A stretch of DNA of 64,000 bases from Aquabacterium sp. (GTDB lineage Bacteria; Pseudomonadota; Gammaproteobacteria; Burkholderiales; Burkholderiaceae_C). A program made the position numbers and the translations under genes. This document shows positions 42,968 through 51,747 of this stretch, piece by piece (the stretch's first letter is position 1; the number at the start of each line of letters is the position of its first letter). The stretch is from positions 1 to 64,000 of the forward strand of contig NZ_JAQSDR010000038.1 of NCBI RefSeq assembly GCF_029946005.1. Direction: 5' to 3'. The notes beneath the pieces are model-generated. The model was not told the origin of the DNA. It did no database searches and saw only the letters and a list, made by a program, of their open reading frames with translations.

Positions 42968-43462
42968 TCAGAATTGAACGAGCGCGATCAGCGAGGCCGC
43001 CAGGTAGAGGCCCACCCCGAAGATGCTGTGGTTGAGAAGGCTGCGAATGCAACTCTTCAAGGGGGCGGGGGTCTTGCTCGCGAAAAACCCGGCCCCCATG
43101 GCGGGTTGCATCACCAGCAGGGGCGCGGCCACGGTGAGCACGCCCACGGCGAGCGCGGGGGGCAGTGTTGGGCTCAGCATCCAGGCGGGGCCCACGGCCA
43201 TGACGAGCAAGGCCGCAAAGGCCGCGCCGACCGCGTAGTGGGTGAGCCAGCCCCAAGCCAGCTCGCCAGGAATGGGCTCAGCCTTCGAGATGGCCTGGTG
43301 GGCCACCTGCCCGCGCAGCAGGTGGCCCACCCATCGCCCGATCAGGCCGAAGCTTTGCGTGGCAACGCCCATGCGTTTGAGCAGCTTGAGCCACACGTCC
43401 ATGACGGCGGTGGCGCCGAAGCCGATGAAGGCGATCCGAAAGATGTCTGGCAGGTTGTCCAT
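42968..43462 (-). CDS. DUF2938 membrane protein
   Basis: The 164-aa protein has four predicted membrane segments and the DUF2938 features AFIGFGATAVMDVWLKLLKR, FGLIGRWVGHLLRGQVAH and WGWLTHYAVGAAFAALLV, ending in LNHSIFGVGLYLAASLIAL. It is the first gene of the operon divergent from merR. Members often lie beside MerR or quinone-reductase genes. Function unknown. Confidence 0.9.
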   Translation of the reverse strand: MDNLPDIFRIAFIGFGATAVMDVWLKLLKRMGVATQSFGLIGRWVGHLLRGQVAHQAISKAEPIPGELAWGWLTHYAVGAAFAALLVMAVGPAWMLSPTLPPALAVGVLTVAAPLLVMQPAMGAGFFASKTPAPLKSCIRSLLNHSIFGVGLYLAASLIALVQF

Positions 43463-43503
43463 TGGCGGGCCTCTTTGGGTTGACTGATTGACCGTTGAAA
43501 GTC

Positions 43504-43534
43504 ACTATAGAAGTTGAAGTCAACTTCAAGTCAA
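43504..43534 (-). promoter_or_regulatory. MerR-type promoter with 19-bp spacer for the quinone reductase operon
   Basis: On the minus strand TTGACT (-35, 43534-43529) and TATAGT (-10, 43509-43504) are separated by exactly 19 bases. The over-long spacer is the hallmark of promoters activated by DNA distortion by MerR-family regulators. Transcription would start about 35 bases before the DUF2938 gene. The spacer carries a dyad (separate entry). Confidence 0.8.
43510..43527. promoter_or_regulatory. Operator dyad for the MerR-family regulator
   Basis: GAAGTTGA and TCAACTTC are perfect inverted repeats separated by two bases, lying entirely inside the 19-base spacer between the -35 and -10. Both the symmetry and its placement match MerR-family operators. 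It is 18 bases upstream of the regulator's own ATG, so autoregulation is likely. Confidence 0.8.
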
Positions 43535-43544
43535 GAGGCTTTTG

Positions 43545-43976
43545 ATGGACATTTCCGAGGTGGCCAAGCGGTCTGGCGTTCCGGCATCGACGCTGCGGTA
43601 TTACGAGAAGGTCGGGTTGATCAGTTCCACCGCGCCACAAGGGGCGCGGCGGCAATTCGCACCGGCCGTGCTGGATCACCTGGCTTTGATTGCGCTGGGA
43701 CAGGCGGCGAGCCTGTCTCTGGAAGAGATCCATTCGATGCTGTCGCCAGCGGGCCAAGTGGACGTTGACCGGCAGCTGCTGGCGGCCAAGGCCGACGACA
43801 TCGACGCCACGATCAAGCAACTCAGGGCCGTGAGCCGCGGGCTGCGGCACGCCGCCGCGTGCCCCGCGCCCAGTCATGCGGAATGCCCCACCTTTCAAGG
43901 GCTGCTCAAGGCTGCGGCTTCAGGGGCTTTGGATCGGCAGCGTGTTGGGCGCAAGGTGGCGCCGAAAAAGCGGTGA
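43545..43976 (+). CDS. MerR-family transcriptional regulator
   Basis: The 143-aa protein has the MerR winged helix: MDISEVAKRSGVPASTLRYY, then EKVGLIS and RRQFAPAVLDHLALIALGQA. A dimerisation helix follows (about 75-105). The C-terminal region has two Cys (HAAACPAPSHAECP), a possible redox or metal sensor. It is divergent from the DUF2938-quinone reductase-DUF2798 operon, whose promoter shows the diagnostic 19-base spacer and dyad. The ATG is used; the preceding TTG is not needed. The inducer could be an electrophile, quinone or oxidant. Confidence 0.93.
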   Translation: MDISEVAKRSGVPASTLRYYEKVGLISSTAPQGARRQFAPAVLDHLALIALGQAASLSLEEIHSMLSPAGQVDVDRQLLAAKADDIDATIKQLRAVSRGLRHAAACPAPSHAECPTFQGLLKAAASGALDRQRVGRKVAPKKR

Positions 43977-44069
43977 CTGGCGTTGGGTGGTTTGGCCAAG
44001 CGCGGAGGAGGAGCCTTGATCGACCGCGCCATGTAACATTCGCGTCCCCGTCCTCCTCCCAAGCCAAAC

Positions 44070-45512
44070 ATGAGAACCACCAGTCCCCGCGCGGACATCC
44101 TGGCGGGCATCACCACGTCTTTCGCCCTGGTGCCCGAGTGCATCGCCTTCGCCTTGGTGGCTCACCTGCACCCGCTGATGGGCCTGTATGGCGCTTTCAT
44201 CATCTGCACCTTGACGGCCTTGTTCGGCGGGCGCCCGGGCATGGTCTCGGGCGCGGCGGGCTCGATGGCGGTGGTCATCGTGGCGCTGGTGGTGCAGCAT
44301 GGTGTGCAGTACCTGCTGGCCACCGTGCTGATGGGCGGCGCCTTGATGATCGCCTTTGGGGCACTGCGGCTGGGCAAGCTGGTGCGCATGGTGCCGCACC
44401 CGGTCATGCTGGGTTTCGTCAATGGCCTGGCCATCGTCATTGCCATGGCGCAGCTGGAGCATTTCAAGCAGGGCGATGCCTGGCTGAGTGGCCAGCCGCT
44501 GTACCTGATGGCGGGCCTGGTGGCGCTGACCATGGCCACCGTGTACCTGCTGCCGCGCCTGACGCGCAGTGTGCCGCCCGCGCTCGTCGCCATCCTGGGC
44601 GTGGGCCTGGCGGTGTACGGGCTCGACCTGCCCACCCGCACGCTGGGTGACATGGCCCACATTGCCGGTGGCCTGCCCGCCTTCGCATTGCCCGACATCC
44701 CGTGGAGCCTGGACACCTTGCGCATCGTGGCGCCTTACGCGGTGTTGATGGCGCTGGTGGGCATCCTGGAAACGCTGCTCACCCTGAACCTGACCGACGA
44801 GATCACCGCAAGCCGTGGCTACCCGGACCGGGAGTGCGTGGCGCTGGGAGCGGCCAACATGGTGTCGGGCGTGTTTGGCGGCATGGGCGGCTGCGCGATG
44901 ATTGGTCAGACGGTGATCAACCTCAGCTCCGGCGGGCGTGGGCGCCTGTCGGGCGTGGTGGCGGGCGTGATGATCTTGTTGTTTGTGCTGTTCCTCTCGC
45001 CGCTGATCGAGCGCATACCGTTGGCCGCGCTGGTGGGCGTGATGTTCGTGGTGGCGCAGCAAACCTTCGCGTGGGCCTCTTTGCGGGTGCTGGGCAAGGT
45101 GCCGCTGAACGATGTGGTGATGATCTTCACGGTGACGCTCATCACCGTGTTCACCGACCTGGCCACGGCCGTGCTGTGCGGCATTGTCATTGCCGCGCTC
45201 AACTTCGCCTGGCAGCATGCGCGCGCCCTGTATGCCGACACCCACGTGGAGGCCGATGGCAGCAAGCTCTACCTGATGCACGGCACCTTGTTCTTCGCCT
45301 CGGTGGCGTCCTTTCTGAACCAGTTTGACCCGGCCAATGACCCGCCGGAGGTGACGCTCGATTGCAAGCACCTCAGCTTTGTCGACTATTCCGCCATCGC
45401 GGCGCTGAAGACGCTGCGGGAGCGCTACGCCAAAGGCGGCAAGCACCTGCGCGTGGTGCATTTGTCAACGCGCTGCAAGCAGCTGCTCAAGCGGGCCGAT
45501 GTGCCTCATTGA
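44070..45512 (+). CDS. SulP-family anion transporter with STAS domain
   Basis: The 480-aa protein has about 12-14 membrane helices with the SulP signature early on (ADILAGITTSFALVPECIAF), GGRPGMVSGAAGSMAVVIVA and the conserved NMVSGVFGGMGGCAMIGQTV. A C-terminal STAS domain (about 400-480) includes LDCKHLSFVDYSAIAALKTL. SulP proteins carry sulfate, bicarbonate or dicarboxylates across the inner membrane; the substrate cannot be read from the sequence. Confidence 0.95.
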   Translation: MRTTSPRADILAGITTSFALVPECIAFALVAHLHPLMGLYGAFIICTLTALFGGRPGMVSGAAGSMAVVIVALVVQHGVQYLLATVLMGGALMIAFGALRLGKLVRMVPHPVMLGFVNGLAIVIAMAQLEHFKQGDAWLSGQPLYLMAGLVALTMATVYLLPRLTRSVPPALVAILGVGLAVYGLDLPTRTLGDMAHIAGGLPAFALPDIPWSLDTLRIVAPYAVLMALVGILETLLTLNLTDEITASRGYPDRECVALGAANMVSGVFGGMGGCAMIGQTVINLSSGGRGRLSGVVAGVMILLFVLFLSPLIERIPLAALVGVMFVVAQQTFAWASLRVLGKVPLNDVVMIFTVTLITVFTDLATAVLCGIVIAALNFAWQHARALYADTHVEADGSKLYLMHGTLFFASVASFLNQFDPANDPPEVTLDCKHLSFVDYSAIAALKTLRERYAKGGKHLRVVHLSTRCKQLLKRADVPH

Positions 45513-45560
45513 CGGGGCAGGCTCGTTGTGAGCCCCACGGGGAGGGGCGCATGGGCTACC

Positions 45561-46790
45561 ATGACCTTCCCGCTGACCCACGAGTTGCGCGCCCTCATGC
45601 CTCACCCCGTCAGCAAGACGCGACCGCCCCCCGCACCCTGCTCGCCGCAGGAGGAGGCCCGTCGTCATTTTGTGACCACCCTGTTGGGTTTGTTGGCCCT
45701 CCCTGAGGGGGCCCTGGCAGCCACTGCGCCCAAGGCCCGCCCGCGCATCGCGTTTTTCACGCCCAACAGTGAAGGCAACACCTACTGGCCCCAGGTCTTT
45801 CGCATCATGGGGTTCGTGGCGCAATCGCTGGGCTTTGAGTTCGTGCCGTACAGCTTTGGCGTCCAGAACCGATTTGCGCGCTTGCGTGATGCGGTGCAGA
45901 GCTTGAGCGCGCAGCCGCGCCCGGATGCCGTGATCGCCTCGGTGGTCATCGGACAAAGCCATGGCATCCTGGAGGCGGCGCGCGCGATGGACATCCCGGT
46001 GTTCATCCTGGGCCCGCTGTTCCCGGCCGAGCTGCCCACGTTGGGTGGAGCGCCCCGGGTTCAATACCAGAACTGGCCGGCGCTGTTCAACTGGGCCGAA
46101 GCGCAAAAAGGCCATGCCCTGGCCAAAGTGCTGTTGCAGGCGGCGCAACGGCAAAACGCCGTGGCCGATGACGGCCGCCTTCACGTGGTGGGCCTGGGAG
46201 GCGACCCCAGCTGGTTTGGCTCGGGCTTGCGCGAGGCCGGTCTGAGGCGCGCGGTGGCCGAACACCCCAATGCGGTGTTGAAGCAGGTGGTCCCCACGCA
46301 CTGGCGTCAGTCAGAAGGCCAGCAACTCACCGCCCGCTTGCTGGCGCGCTTTCCGCAAGCGAGTGTGTTCTGGGCCGCCAGCGATCAGCTGGGCTCGGGC
46401 GCCGTGCAGGCCCTCACCGCGGCGGGCAAAGTGCCAGGCAAGACGGCCTTCACCGGCGGCCTGGACTTGTCCGAACTTGGCCTTGACATGGTGTCGCAAG
46501 GCCAGTTCGTGGCCACCGCCGCCAGCCCCTTGATGTCGTATGCCCAGGTGGCCATCCTGGTGTACGACTACTTGCAGGGCCGGGACTTCGAGGCAGAGCT
46601 GGGCCGCGAGATCGAGTTTCCAACCTTGGTGGCCACGCGGGACAACGCGGCGCAGCACCAGCGTTTGGGCCGGTGTGTGCACGGCATCGACTTCAAGGCC
46701 TTCTCCAAGGCGCACAACCCCAGGCTGAGCCGCTACGACTTTTCGTTCGAGGCGTTCCTAACCGCCGCTGGCGTTTGCGCCCGAGCCTGA
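45561..46790 (+). CDS. Periplasmic sugar-binding-type protein (PBP type 1)
   Basis: The 409-aa protein resembles ribose/autoinducer-type periplasmic binding proteins: ARPRIAFFTPNSEGNTYWPQ, QPRPDAVIASVVIGQSHGIL and ASVFWAASDQLGSGAVQALT. Its N-terminus has ARRHFVTTLLGLLAL, a signal peptide with a twin-Arg-like pair. Start choice is uncertain: this ATG has a GGAGGGG 13 bases upstream, and a second ATG at 45597 also precedes the signal. No ABC permease or ATPase genes are present. The stop is one base from the start of a hybrid histidine kinase, so it may present a ligand to that sensor, as LuxP does for LuxQ. Confidence 0.85.
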   Translation: MTFPLTHELRALMPHPVSKTRPPPAPCSPQEEARRHFVTTLLGLLALPEGALAATAPKARPRIAFFTPNSEGNTYWPQVFRIMGFVAQSLGFEFVPYSFGVQNRFARLRDAVQSLSAQPRPDAVIASVVIGQSHGILEAARAMDIPVFILGPLFPAELPTLGGAPRVQYQNWPALFNWAEAQKGHALAKVLLQAAQRQNAVADDGRLHVVGLGGDPSWFGSGLREAGLRRAVAEHPNAVLKQVVPTHWRQSEGQQLTARLLARFPQASVFWAASDQLGSGAVQALTAAGKVPGKTAFTGGLDLSELGLDMVSQGQFVATAASPLMSYAQVAILVYDYLQGRDFEAELGREIEFPTLVATRDNAAQHQRLGRCVHGIDFKAFSKAHNPRLSRYDFSFEAFLTAAGVCARA

Positions 46791-46791
46791 C

Positions 46792-49083
46792 ATGCAGCGC
46801 GGCCCCCGTACCCTTTCACGGCAGTTGCTCATCCTGGTGATGGGCTACACCTTGCTGCTGTCGATCCCGATTGGGGTGGTCAATGTGTGGATCACCCACC
46901 GCCAGGAGGCAGCCCGCCAGCAGGAGCAGGTCGAGGCGGTCAGGTCCTTGTTCGGCCTGCAGTTGGCCAAAGCCGTGTGGGATTTTGACCAGGCTGGGGC
47001 TCAGCAGATTTTGTTGAACCTGGACCGGTTTCCGGCGCTGCAGCGCGTCGAGGTGAGCGCGCCCGATTTGCGCGCCAGCTATGTCAAGAAAGGGGCGCCG
47101 ACCGCGCCGCCCGACCAGGCGCAGAGCTACCCACTCATGGCGCCCGAGGGGGACCTGGAAATCGGCCGATTGCGGCTCACGCTGGACGCCTCTGCATTGC
47201 GTGATCAGGTGTGGGCTGGGGTCGTGCAGACCGTCGTGGTGGTGGGCGTGGAGATGGTGCTGTTGGCCATCCTCCTCTTCGCGCTCATGCGGCGCAGTGT
47301 CACCTTGCCGGTGCTGGCCTTGTCTCGTCATGTGCGCCACATGACGCCGGATCGGCTCCATGAGCCAGCCCCCTTGCCGCGCGCCAAGGTGCCCAACGAG
47401 TTGCATGAACTCGCCGATGGCGTCACGCGGCTGCAGCGTGATCTGCATGAGCAGTTGGCGCAGCGCGATGCGATTTCACGCACGCTGGAGGTGAGCGAGG
47501 CGCGCTTGAAGCTGATCGCGGATGGCACGCCCAATCAGTTGTGGACCGCGCATGCCGATGGCGAGCTGGACTACGTCAGCAAGAGCGCCCTCAGCTATTC
47601 GGGCGCCGAGGCCGATCGGTTCATGGGCAGGGGCTGGACGGCCATGGTCCACCCCGATGACGTGCCCCTGTGCAAGGCACATTGGGCCGAGTGTTTGCTG
47701 ACAGGGGCCACGTACCAGATTGATTGCCGACTGCGGCGCTTCGATGGCGTATTTCGCTGGCATGCCCTGATGGCCGTGCCTCAGCGTGACGAGTCGGGCG
47801 CCACCGTGAAATGGTTTGGCTCCAGCACCGATGTGCACGACCGCAAGGAGGCCGAACATGCGCTGGAGCAGCAGCGCGTTCACCTTGAGCGACTGGTGTC
47901 GGAGCGCACCGCAGCCCTGTTCACGGCCAAGGAAGCGGCCGAAGCGGCCAGCCGCGCGAAGAGCACCTTCCTGGCCAACATGAGCCACGAGATTCGCACG
48001 CCCTTGAATGCCATCGTGGGGCTGGCGCAGCTGATGCGGGGCGAGGGCGTGACCGAGCCGCAGGCCCAGCGCCTGGACTCGATCCATGGTGCCAGCCATC
48101 ACCTGCTGTCGGTCATCAACGACATCCTCGACCTGTCCAAGATCGAGGCGGGCCGGATGGAGTTGGAGCAACTCGATTTCTCGGTGGAGCACCTGTTCAA
48201 TGGGGTGGTCTCCATCGTGGCCGAGTCGGCCCGCGACAAGGGCTTGACCTTGTCGGTGGACACGGCAGGGGTTCCCCTGTGGCTTCGGGGCGACGCGACT
48301 CGCTTGCGGCAGGCCCTGCTCAACTATGCGGGCAACGGCGTCAAGTTCACGGAGCGGGGCAGCATGGCCCTGCGTGCCAGGGTGCAGCACCGCGACGGCG
48401 ATGAGCTGGTGCTGCGTTTTGAAGTTCAGGACACCGGCATTGGCGTGGCGCCCGACAAGCTGCCGCTGCTGTTCCAGGCTTTCGAGCAGGCCGATGCCTC
48501 CACGACGCGACAGTACGGCGGCACGGGGCTGGGCCTGGCCGTGGCCAGAGGCATTGCCCACTTGATGGGGGGTGAAGCGGGGGTGGACAGCACGGTGGGC
48601 GTGGGCAGCACCTTCTGGTTCACCGCCCGGCTGCGGCTGGGCCAGGCGGCGTCCTCGCCCGCAGAACCCGTGAGCGCGGCCAGCGAGGGTGAGCAAGGGC
48701 TGCTGCGGCGCGCAGGCGCCACGATCCTGGTGGCGGAAGACAATGCCTTGAACCGCGCGGTGGCAGAAGGGATGCTGCAGGCGGCCGGCATGAACGTCGA
48801 GCTGGCCGAGGATGGCCTGGCGGCCTTGACCAAGGCGAAGCTGCACCCCTATGACCTCGTCTTCATGGACATGCAGATGCCCGTGATGAACGGCCTGGAA
48901 GCCACCCGCGCCATTCGGGCTTTGCCGGGCTGGGCCAACACGCCCATCGTGGCGATGACGGCCAACGCGTTTGGCGAGGACCGGACCGCTTGCCTGGCCT
49001 CAGGCATGAACGACTTCCTCACCAAGCCGGTGGACATGCGGGCCTTGAACGAGGTGTTGGTGAGGTGGTTGCCTCAGAGGTAA
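46792..49083 (+). CDS. Hybrid sensor histidine kinase with receiver domain
   Basis: The 763-aa protein has a membrane helix (about 12-32), a periplasmic domain (about 33-143), a second membrane helix (about 145-167) and HAMP-like linker, then a PAS domain (about 245-360). HisKA follows with His399 in FLANMSHEIRTPLNAIVGL, then HATPase with DTGIGVAPDKL and YGGTGLGLAVARG. A C-terminal receiver has Asp650 and the phosphoacceptor Asp693 in LVFMDMQMPVMNG. A coiled coil links PAS and HisKA. It is one base behind the binding-protein gene and probably senses that protein's liganded state. Confidence 0.96.
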   Translation: MQRGPRTLSRQLLILVMGYTLLLSIPIGVVNVWITHRQEAARQQEQVEAVRSLFGLQLAKAVWDFDQAGAQQILLNLDRFPALQRVEVSAPDLRASYVKKGAPTAPPDQAQSYPLMAPEGDLEIGRLRLTLDASALRDQVWAGVVQTVVVVGVEMVLLAILLFALMRRSVTLPVLALSRHVRHMTPDRLHEPAPLPRAKVPNELHELADGVTRLQRDLHEQLAQRDAISRTLEVSEARLKLIADGTPNQLWTAHADGELDYVSKSALSYSGAEADRFMGRGWTAMVHPDDVPLCKAHWAECLLTGATYQIDCRLRRFDGVFRWHALMAVPQRDESGATVKWFGSSTDVHDRKEAEHALEQQRVHLERLVSERTAALFTAKEAAEAASRAKSTFLANMSHEIRTPLNAIVGLAQLMRGEGVTEPQAQRLDSIHGASHHLLSVINDILDLSKIEAGRMELEQLDFSVEHLFNGVVSIVAESARDKGLTLSVDTAGVPLWLRGDATRLRQALLNYAGNGVKFTERGSMALRARVQHRDGDELVLRFEVQDTGIGVAPDKLPLLFQAFEQADASTTRQYGGTGLGLAVARGIAHLMGGEAGVDSTVGVGSTFWFTARLRLGQAASSPAEPVSAASEGEQGLLRRAGATILVAEDNALNRAVAEGMLQAAGMNVELAEDGLAALTKAKLHPYDLVFMDMQMPVMNGLEATRAIRALPGWANTPIVAMTANAFGEDRTACLASGMNDFLTKPVDMRALNEVLVRWLPQR

Positions 49084-49730
49084 GGCAGCAGCGCCTTGGC
49101 GGCCTCGATGCGCAAGCTCAACTCGATGGTGTCGTCGTTCATGACTTCCAGCAAAAAGCTTTTGGGTGAGCGCGTGCCGCGCACCAGCCCGGCCTCGGTG
49201 TGCGTCGCTTTGGCGGGCGCAGGGCTCAGCCGCGCCAGTGCCCTCTGGAAATCAGCGCGGTTGATGCTGTGCAGGCGGCACAGCAAATCGGCCTGGCCGT
49301 CCGGGCTGGGCGGGATGTCGAGCCACGGGGTGTCGGCAAACACGGGGGCCAGGTCGGGCGCCACGAACGCCGACCAGTGGCCGGTGGGTGTTTGCAAGGC
49401 GGGCACCACGGGCGCCGCGGTCATCATGTCAATGCGGTCTGCCGCGATGCCGGGCAAATAGCGCACGCGCAGCGATTCAAGGAAGGCCAAGGCTTGCGCC
49501 GCGGGCCGGGGTTCGGCGAGTGAAAACCAGACCTGGTAGCCGTCCACGCCGGAGACCGCGATGGCGGGGGCGGGCAGCCCCAGGTCGGCCTGAACCCCTT
49601 GCCACACCACCGACAGTGCCGCCCACTCGGCGGGCCGCCCCAGCGCCAGGACCACGGCCCGCACCTGATCACCCGCGCCGCCATCGTCAAGGCGGTAAAG
49701 GCGGTGCAATTCGGCTTGCAGTCTGTTCAT
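49074..49730 (-). CDS. Unknown protein with primase-like patch (218 aa)
   Basis: The ATG at 49730 is chosen over a non-ATG start upstream. The segment IAVSGVDGYQVWFSLAEPRP followed by AAQALAFLESLRVRYLPG resembles the sugar-loop region of archaeo-eukaryotic-type primases (xGxGxHxWF-like). I could not identify the catalytic acidic pair with confidence, and the protein is shorter than typical primases. It has no signal peptide. It overlaps the convergent kinase gene by 10 bases at the tail. Function unknown. Confidence 0.75.
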   Translation of the reverse strand: MNRLQAELHRLYRLDDGGAGDQVRAVVLALGRPAEWAALSVVWQGVQADLGLPAPAIAVSGVDGYQVWFSLAEPRPAAQALAFLESLRVRYLPGIAADRIDMMTAAPVVPALQTPTGHWSAFVAPDLAPVFADTPWLDIPPSPDGQADLLCRLHSINRADFQRALARLSPAPAKATHTEAGLVRGTRSPKSFLLEVMNDDTIELSLRIEAAKALLPYL

Positions 49731-49768
49731 GGCGGGCTCAAGAGAAGGGGGCGGGTCGAGCATACTGG

Positions 49769-50440
49769 ATGACCATGATCACACTTCACCACTGCGTCAG
49801 TGCCCGTTCGTTCCGCCCCTTGTGGGTGCTGGAGGAATTGGGTGTGCCTTACGAACTGAAGATGCTGCCGTTTCCGCCGCGCGTGCACGACGCGGCTTAC
49901 CTGGAGATCAACCCACTGGGCACGGTGCCAACGCTGCTGGACGACGGCGTGCGCATGACCGAATCGGCAGCCATCTGCCAGTACCTCGCGGCGCGCCACC
50001 CGGCCGCCCGCATGGACGTGACCCCGGATGAGCCTGGCTTCGCGGCTTACCTCAACTTCCTGCACTTTGGCGAGGCCACGCTGACCTTCCCTCAGACCTT
50101 GATCTTGCGGTACGCGCACTTCGAATCACCCGAGCGGCGGCAGCCCCAAGTGGCCGAGGACTACGCCAAGTGGTTCCTGGCCCGCTTGCGCACGCTGGAG
50201 CCCTTGCTGGCGCAGGAGGCGTTTGTGTGCGCGGGCCGCTTCACGGCGGCCGATGTGTCGGTGGGCTATGCCCTGTTGCTGGCCAGCCACCTGGGCCTGG
50301 CCGAGCGGTTCAAGCCTGCGGTTCAAGCTTACTGGCAGCGCTTGCAACAGCGCCCGGCGTACTTGCGTGCCTTGGCCGTGCAGCATGCAGCGGCGCAGGC
50401 GCAAGGCGTGTCCACGGTGCCCGCGCCCGACATCCGCTGA
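49769..50440 (+). CDS. Glutathione S-transferase family protein
   Basis: The 223-aa protein has the thioredoxin-like N-terminal domain with the active-site region HHCVSARSFRPLWVLEELGV (Ser position near 11), then NPLGTVPTLLDDG and MTESAAICQYLA, which bind glutathione. The C-terminal helical domain follows (FTAADVSVGYALLLASHLGL). The cytoplasmic substrate is unknown. It is divergent from the unknown gene at 49074 with 38 bases between starts. Two ATGs six bases apart are possible starts. Confidence 0.93.
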   Translation: MTMITLHHCVSARSFRPLWVLEELGVPYELKMLPFPPRVHDAAYLEINPLGTVPTLLDDGVRMTESAAICQYLAARHPAARMDVTPDEPGFAAYLNFLHFGEATLTFPQTLILRYAHFESPERRQPQVAEDYAKWFLARLRTLEPLLAQEAFVCAGRFTAADVSVGYALLLASHLGLAERFKPAVQAYWQRLQQRPAYLRALAVQHAAAQAQGVSTVPAPDIR

Positions 50441-50459
50441 GCCTTGACGGCGCCTCAGC

Positions 50460-51512
50460 CTACTGGCGCCATTCTTCTTCCGACTTGGTGCTGCATTCCG
50501 GGTCGCCCGGGTTCACATTGCAGCGCACCCGCTTGATGACCTTGAGGCCGCGCTTGTCGTAGACGCCTTGCTGCGCGATGTCGATCCGCGACTCGCGCAA
50601 CATCAGCGAGTACTTGTAGGCGTTCTCGGCGGACAGCTCCGACCAGGTGGTGGGCGGAACGCTGTTGTCGGCCTGCTTGATGAACTGCAGCGCGCGGTCG
50701 AACTGGCTCAGCCAGTACGTGCGGGACACTTCGCCCATGCCTTCAGGGAAACGGGTCTTGTTGAAGATCATCTGATAGGTCAGGATCATGAGCGGGAAGC
50801 GCACGATCGCCCCGCTCTCACCCAGGCCCCGGTACAACTCCAGCGGCTTGTAGGCGATGGTGGGCGAGGCCACCATGTCGAGCAGGCCGCTGTTGAACTT
50901 GTTGGCAAAGGTGGTGATGTCGGCCGACACGGGCACCGCGCCGATGCGCTTGATCATGATGGCCTGGGCCTTGTCGTGGTCAAACGACGCGATGCGCTTG
51001 CCGACCAGGGCTTCGACGGTGTTGATGCGCCGGTCATGGACCATCGGGTAAGCCGCGCCCAGCGGCAGGATGCCGCCGACTTCGTGCTCACCTTCCACCA
51101 TCAGGGCTCTGGCCGCCGGTGAGGCGTAGGTTTGAATCAGCTTGCGAACCACTTCGTAACTGCCGGGCATGTCGATCTTGCCATCGCGAACGATGGTGGT
51201 GGCCCCCAGCGTGTCGATGGCCCCGGAGGTGCGGTTGAACTGACGGGCTCGAAAGGCCGTGGTGATGACCCCATCGCACTGGCCCGCGCGGTAATCCTCT
51301 GCGGCCTGCCGTTCGTCGGTGTAACCCTTGAGCGTGATGTTGGCCCCGAACTTTTGCATGGCCAGCACGTAGTCCTTGGTCATGCTGAACAGGTCGCCTG
51401 CGGCGCCGAGCATGTCGTAGACGCAGACCTTCTGCGCGGTGGCGGCCTGGGCGCTCAGGCTGGACAGGGTCAACATCAAGGCGGTCAAACTGCTTCGGAT
51501 CAAGGCGTTCAC
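50460..51512 (-). CDS. Putative solute-binding protein (DUF6091)
   Basis: The start is a GTG preceded by AGGAGAC. The 350-aa product has a Sec signal peptide ending SAQA|AT, then QKVCVYDMLGAAGDLFSMTK, the DYRAGQCDGVITTAFRARQF block and ADITTFANKFNSGLLDMVAS, which fit DUF6091 periplasmic solute-binding proteins. The C-terminus has CNVNPGDPEC, a likely disulfide. No transporter genes are adjacent, so it is an orphan; it lies next to and divergent from the ZorAB-like motor operon. Confidence 0.85.
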   Translation of the reverse strand: MNALIRSSLTALMLTLSSLSAQAATAQKVCVYDMLGAAGDLFSMTKDYVLAMQKFGANITLKGYTDERQAAEDYRAGQCDGVITTAFRARQFNRTSGAIDTLGATTIVRDGKIDMPGSYEVVRKLIQTYASPAARALMVEGEHEVGGILPLGAAYPMVHDRRINTVEALVGKRIASFDHDKAQAIMIKRIGAVPVSADITTFANKFNSGLLDMVASPTIAYKPLELYRGLGESGAIVRFPLMILTYQMIFNKTRFPEGMGEVSRTYWLSQFDRALQFIKQADNSVPPTTWSELSAENAYKYSLMLRESRIDIAQQGVYDKRGLKVIKRVRCNVNPGDPECSTKSEEEWRQ

Positions 51513-51747
51513 GCGGGGGTCTCCTGTTTTTTGGGTAGCCTTGGATACTCGCCAAATCGGTGCGTGCGCACAAGCAGGAGCACCCGAGGGATGGGTGGTG
51601 AATGGTGCAGATGCTCGTGAATTCGCCCCTTGTTGCCTTTGGTTTCGAGGCTCAAACGCGCTGTGAGCCCCCGTTGAGGCCGGTCGCTGCGGATCGTGTC
51701 TAATCCCCCCTTGGCCGCGGGCATTGAGCAGCGCGGCCGACAGAAGA

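Noticed and set aside
44004-44059. Inverted repeat GGAGGAGGA / TCCTCCTCC before the SulP gene
   Set aside because: The arms are low-complexity purine and pyrimidine tracts separated by 38 bases; chance or a weak structure is more likely than an operator.
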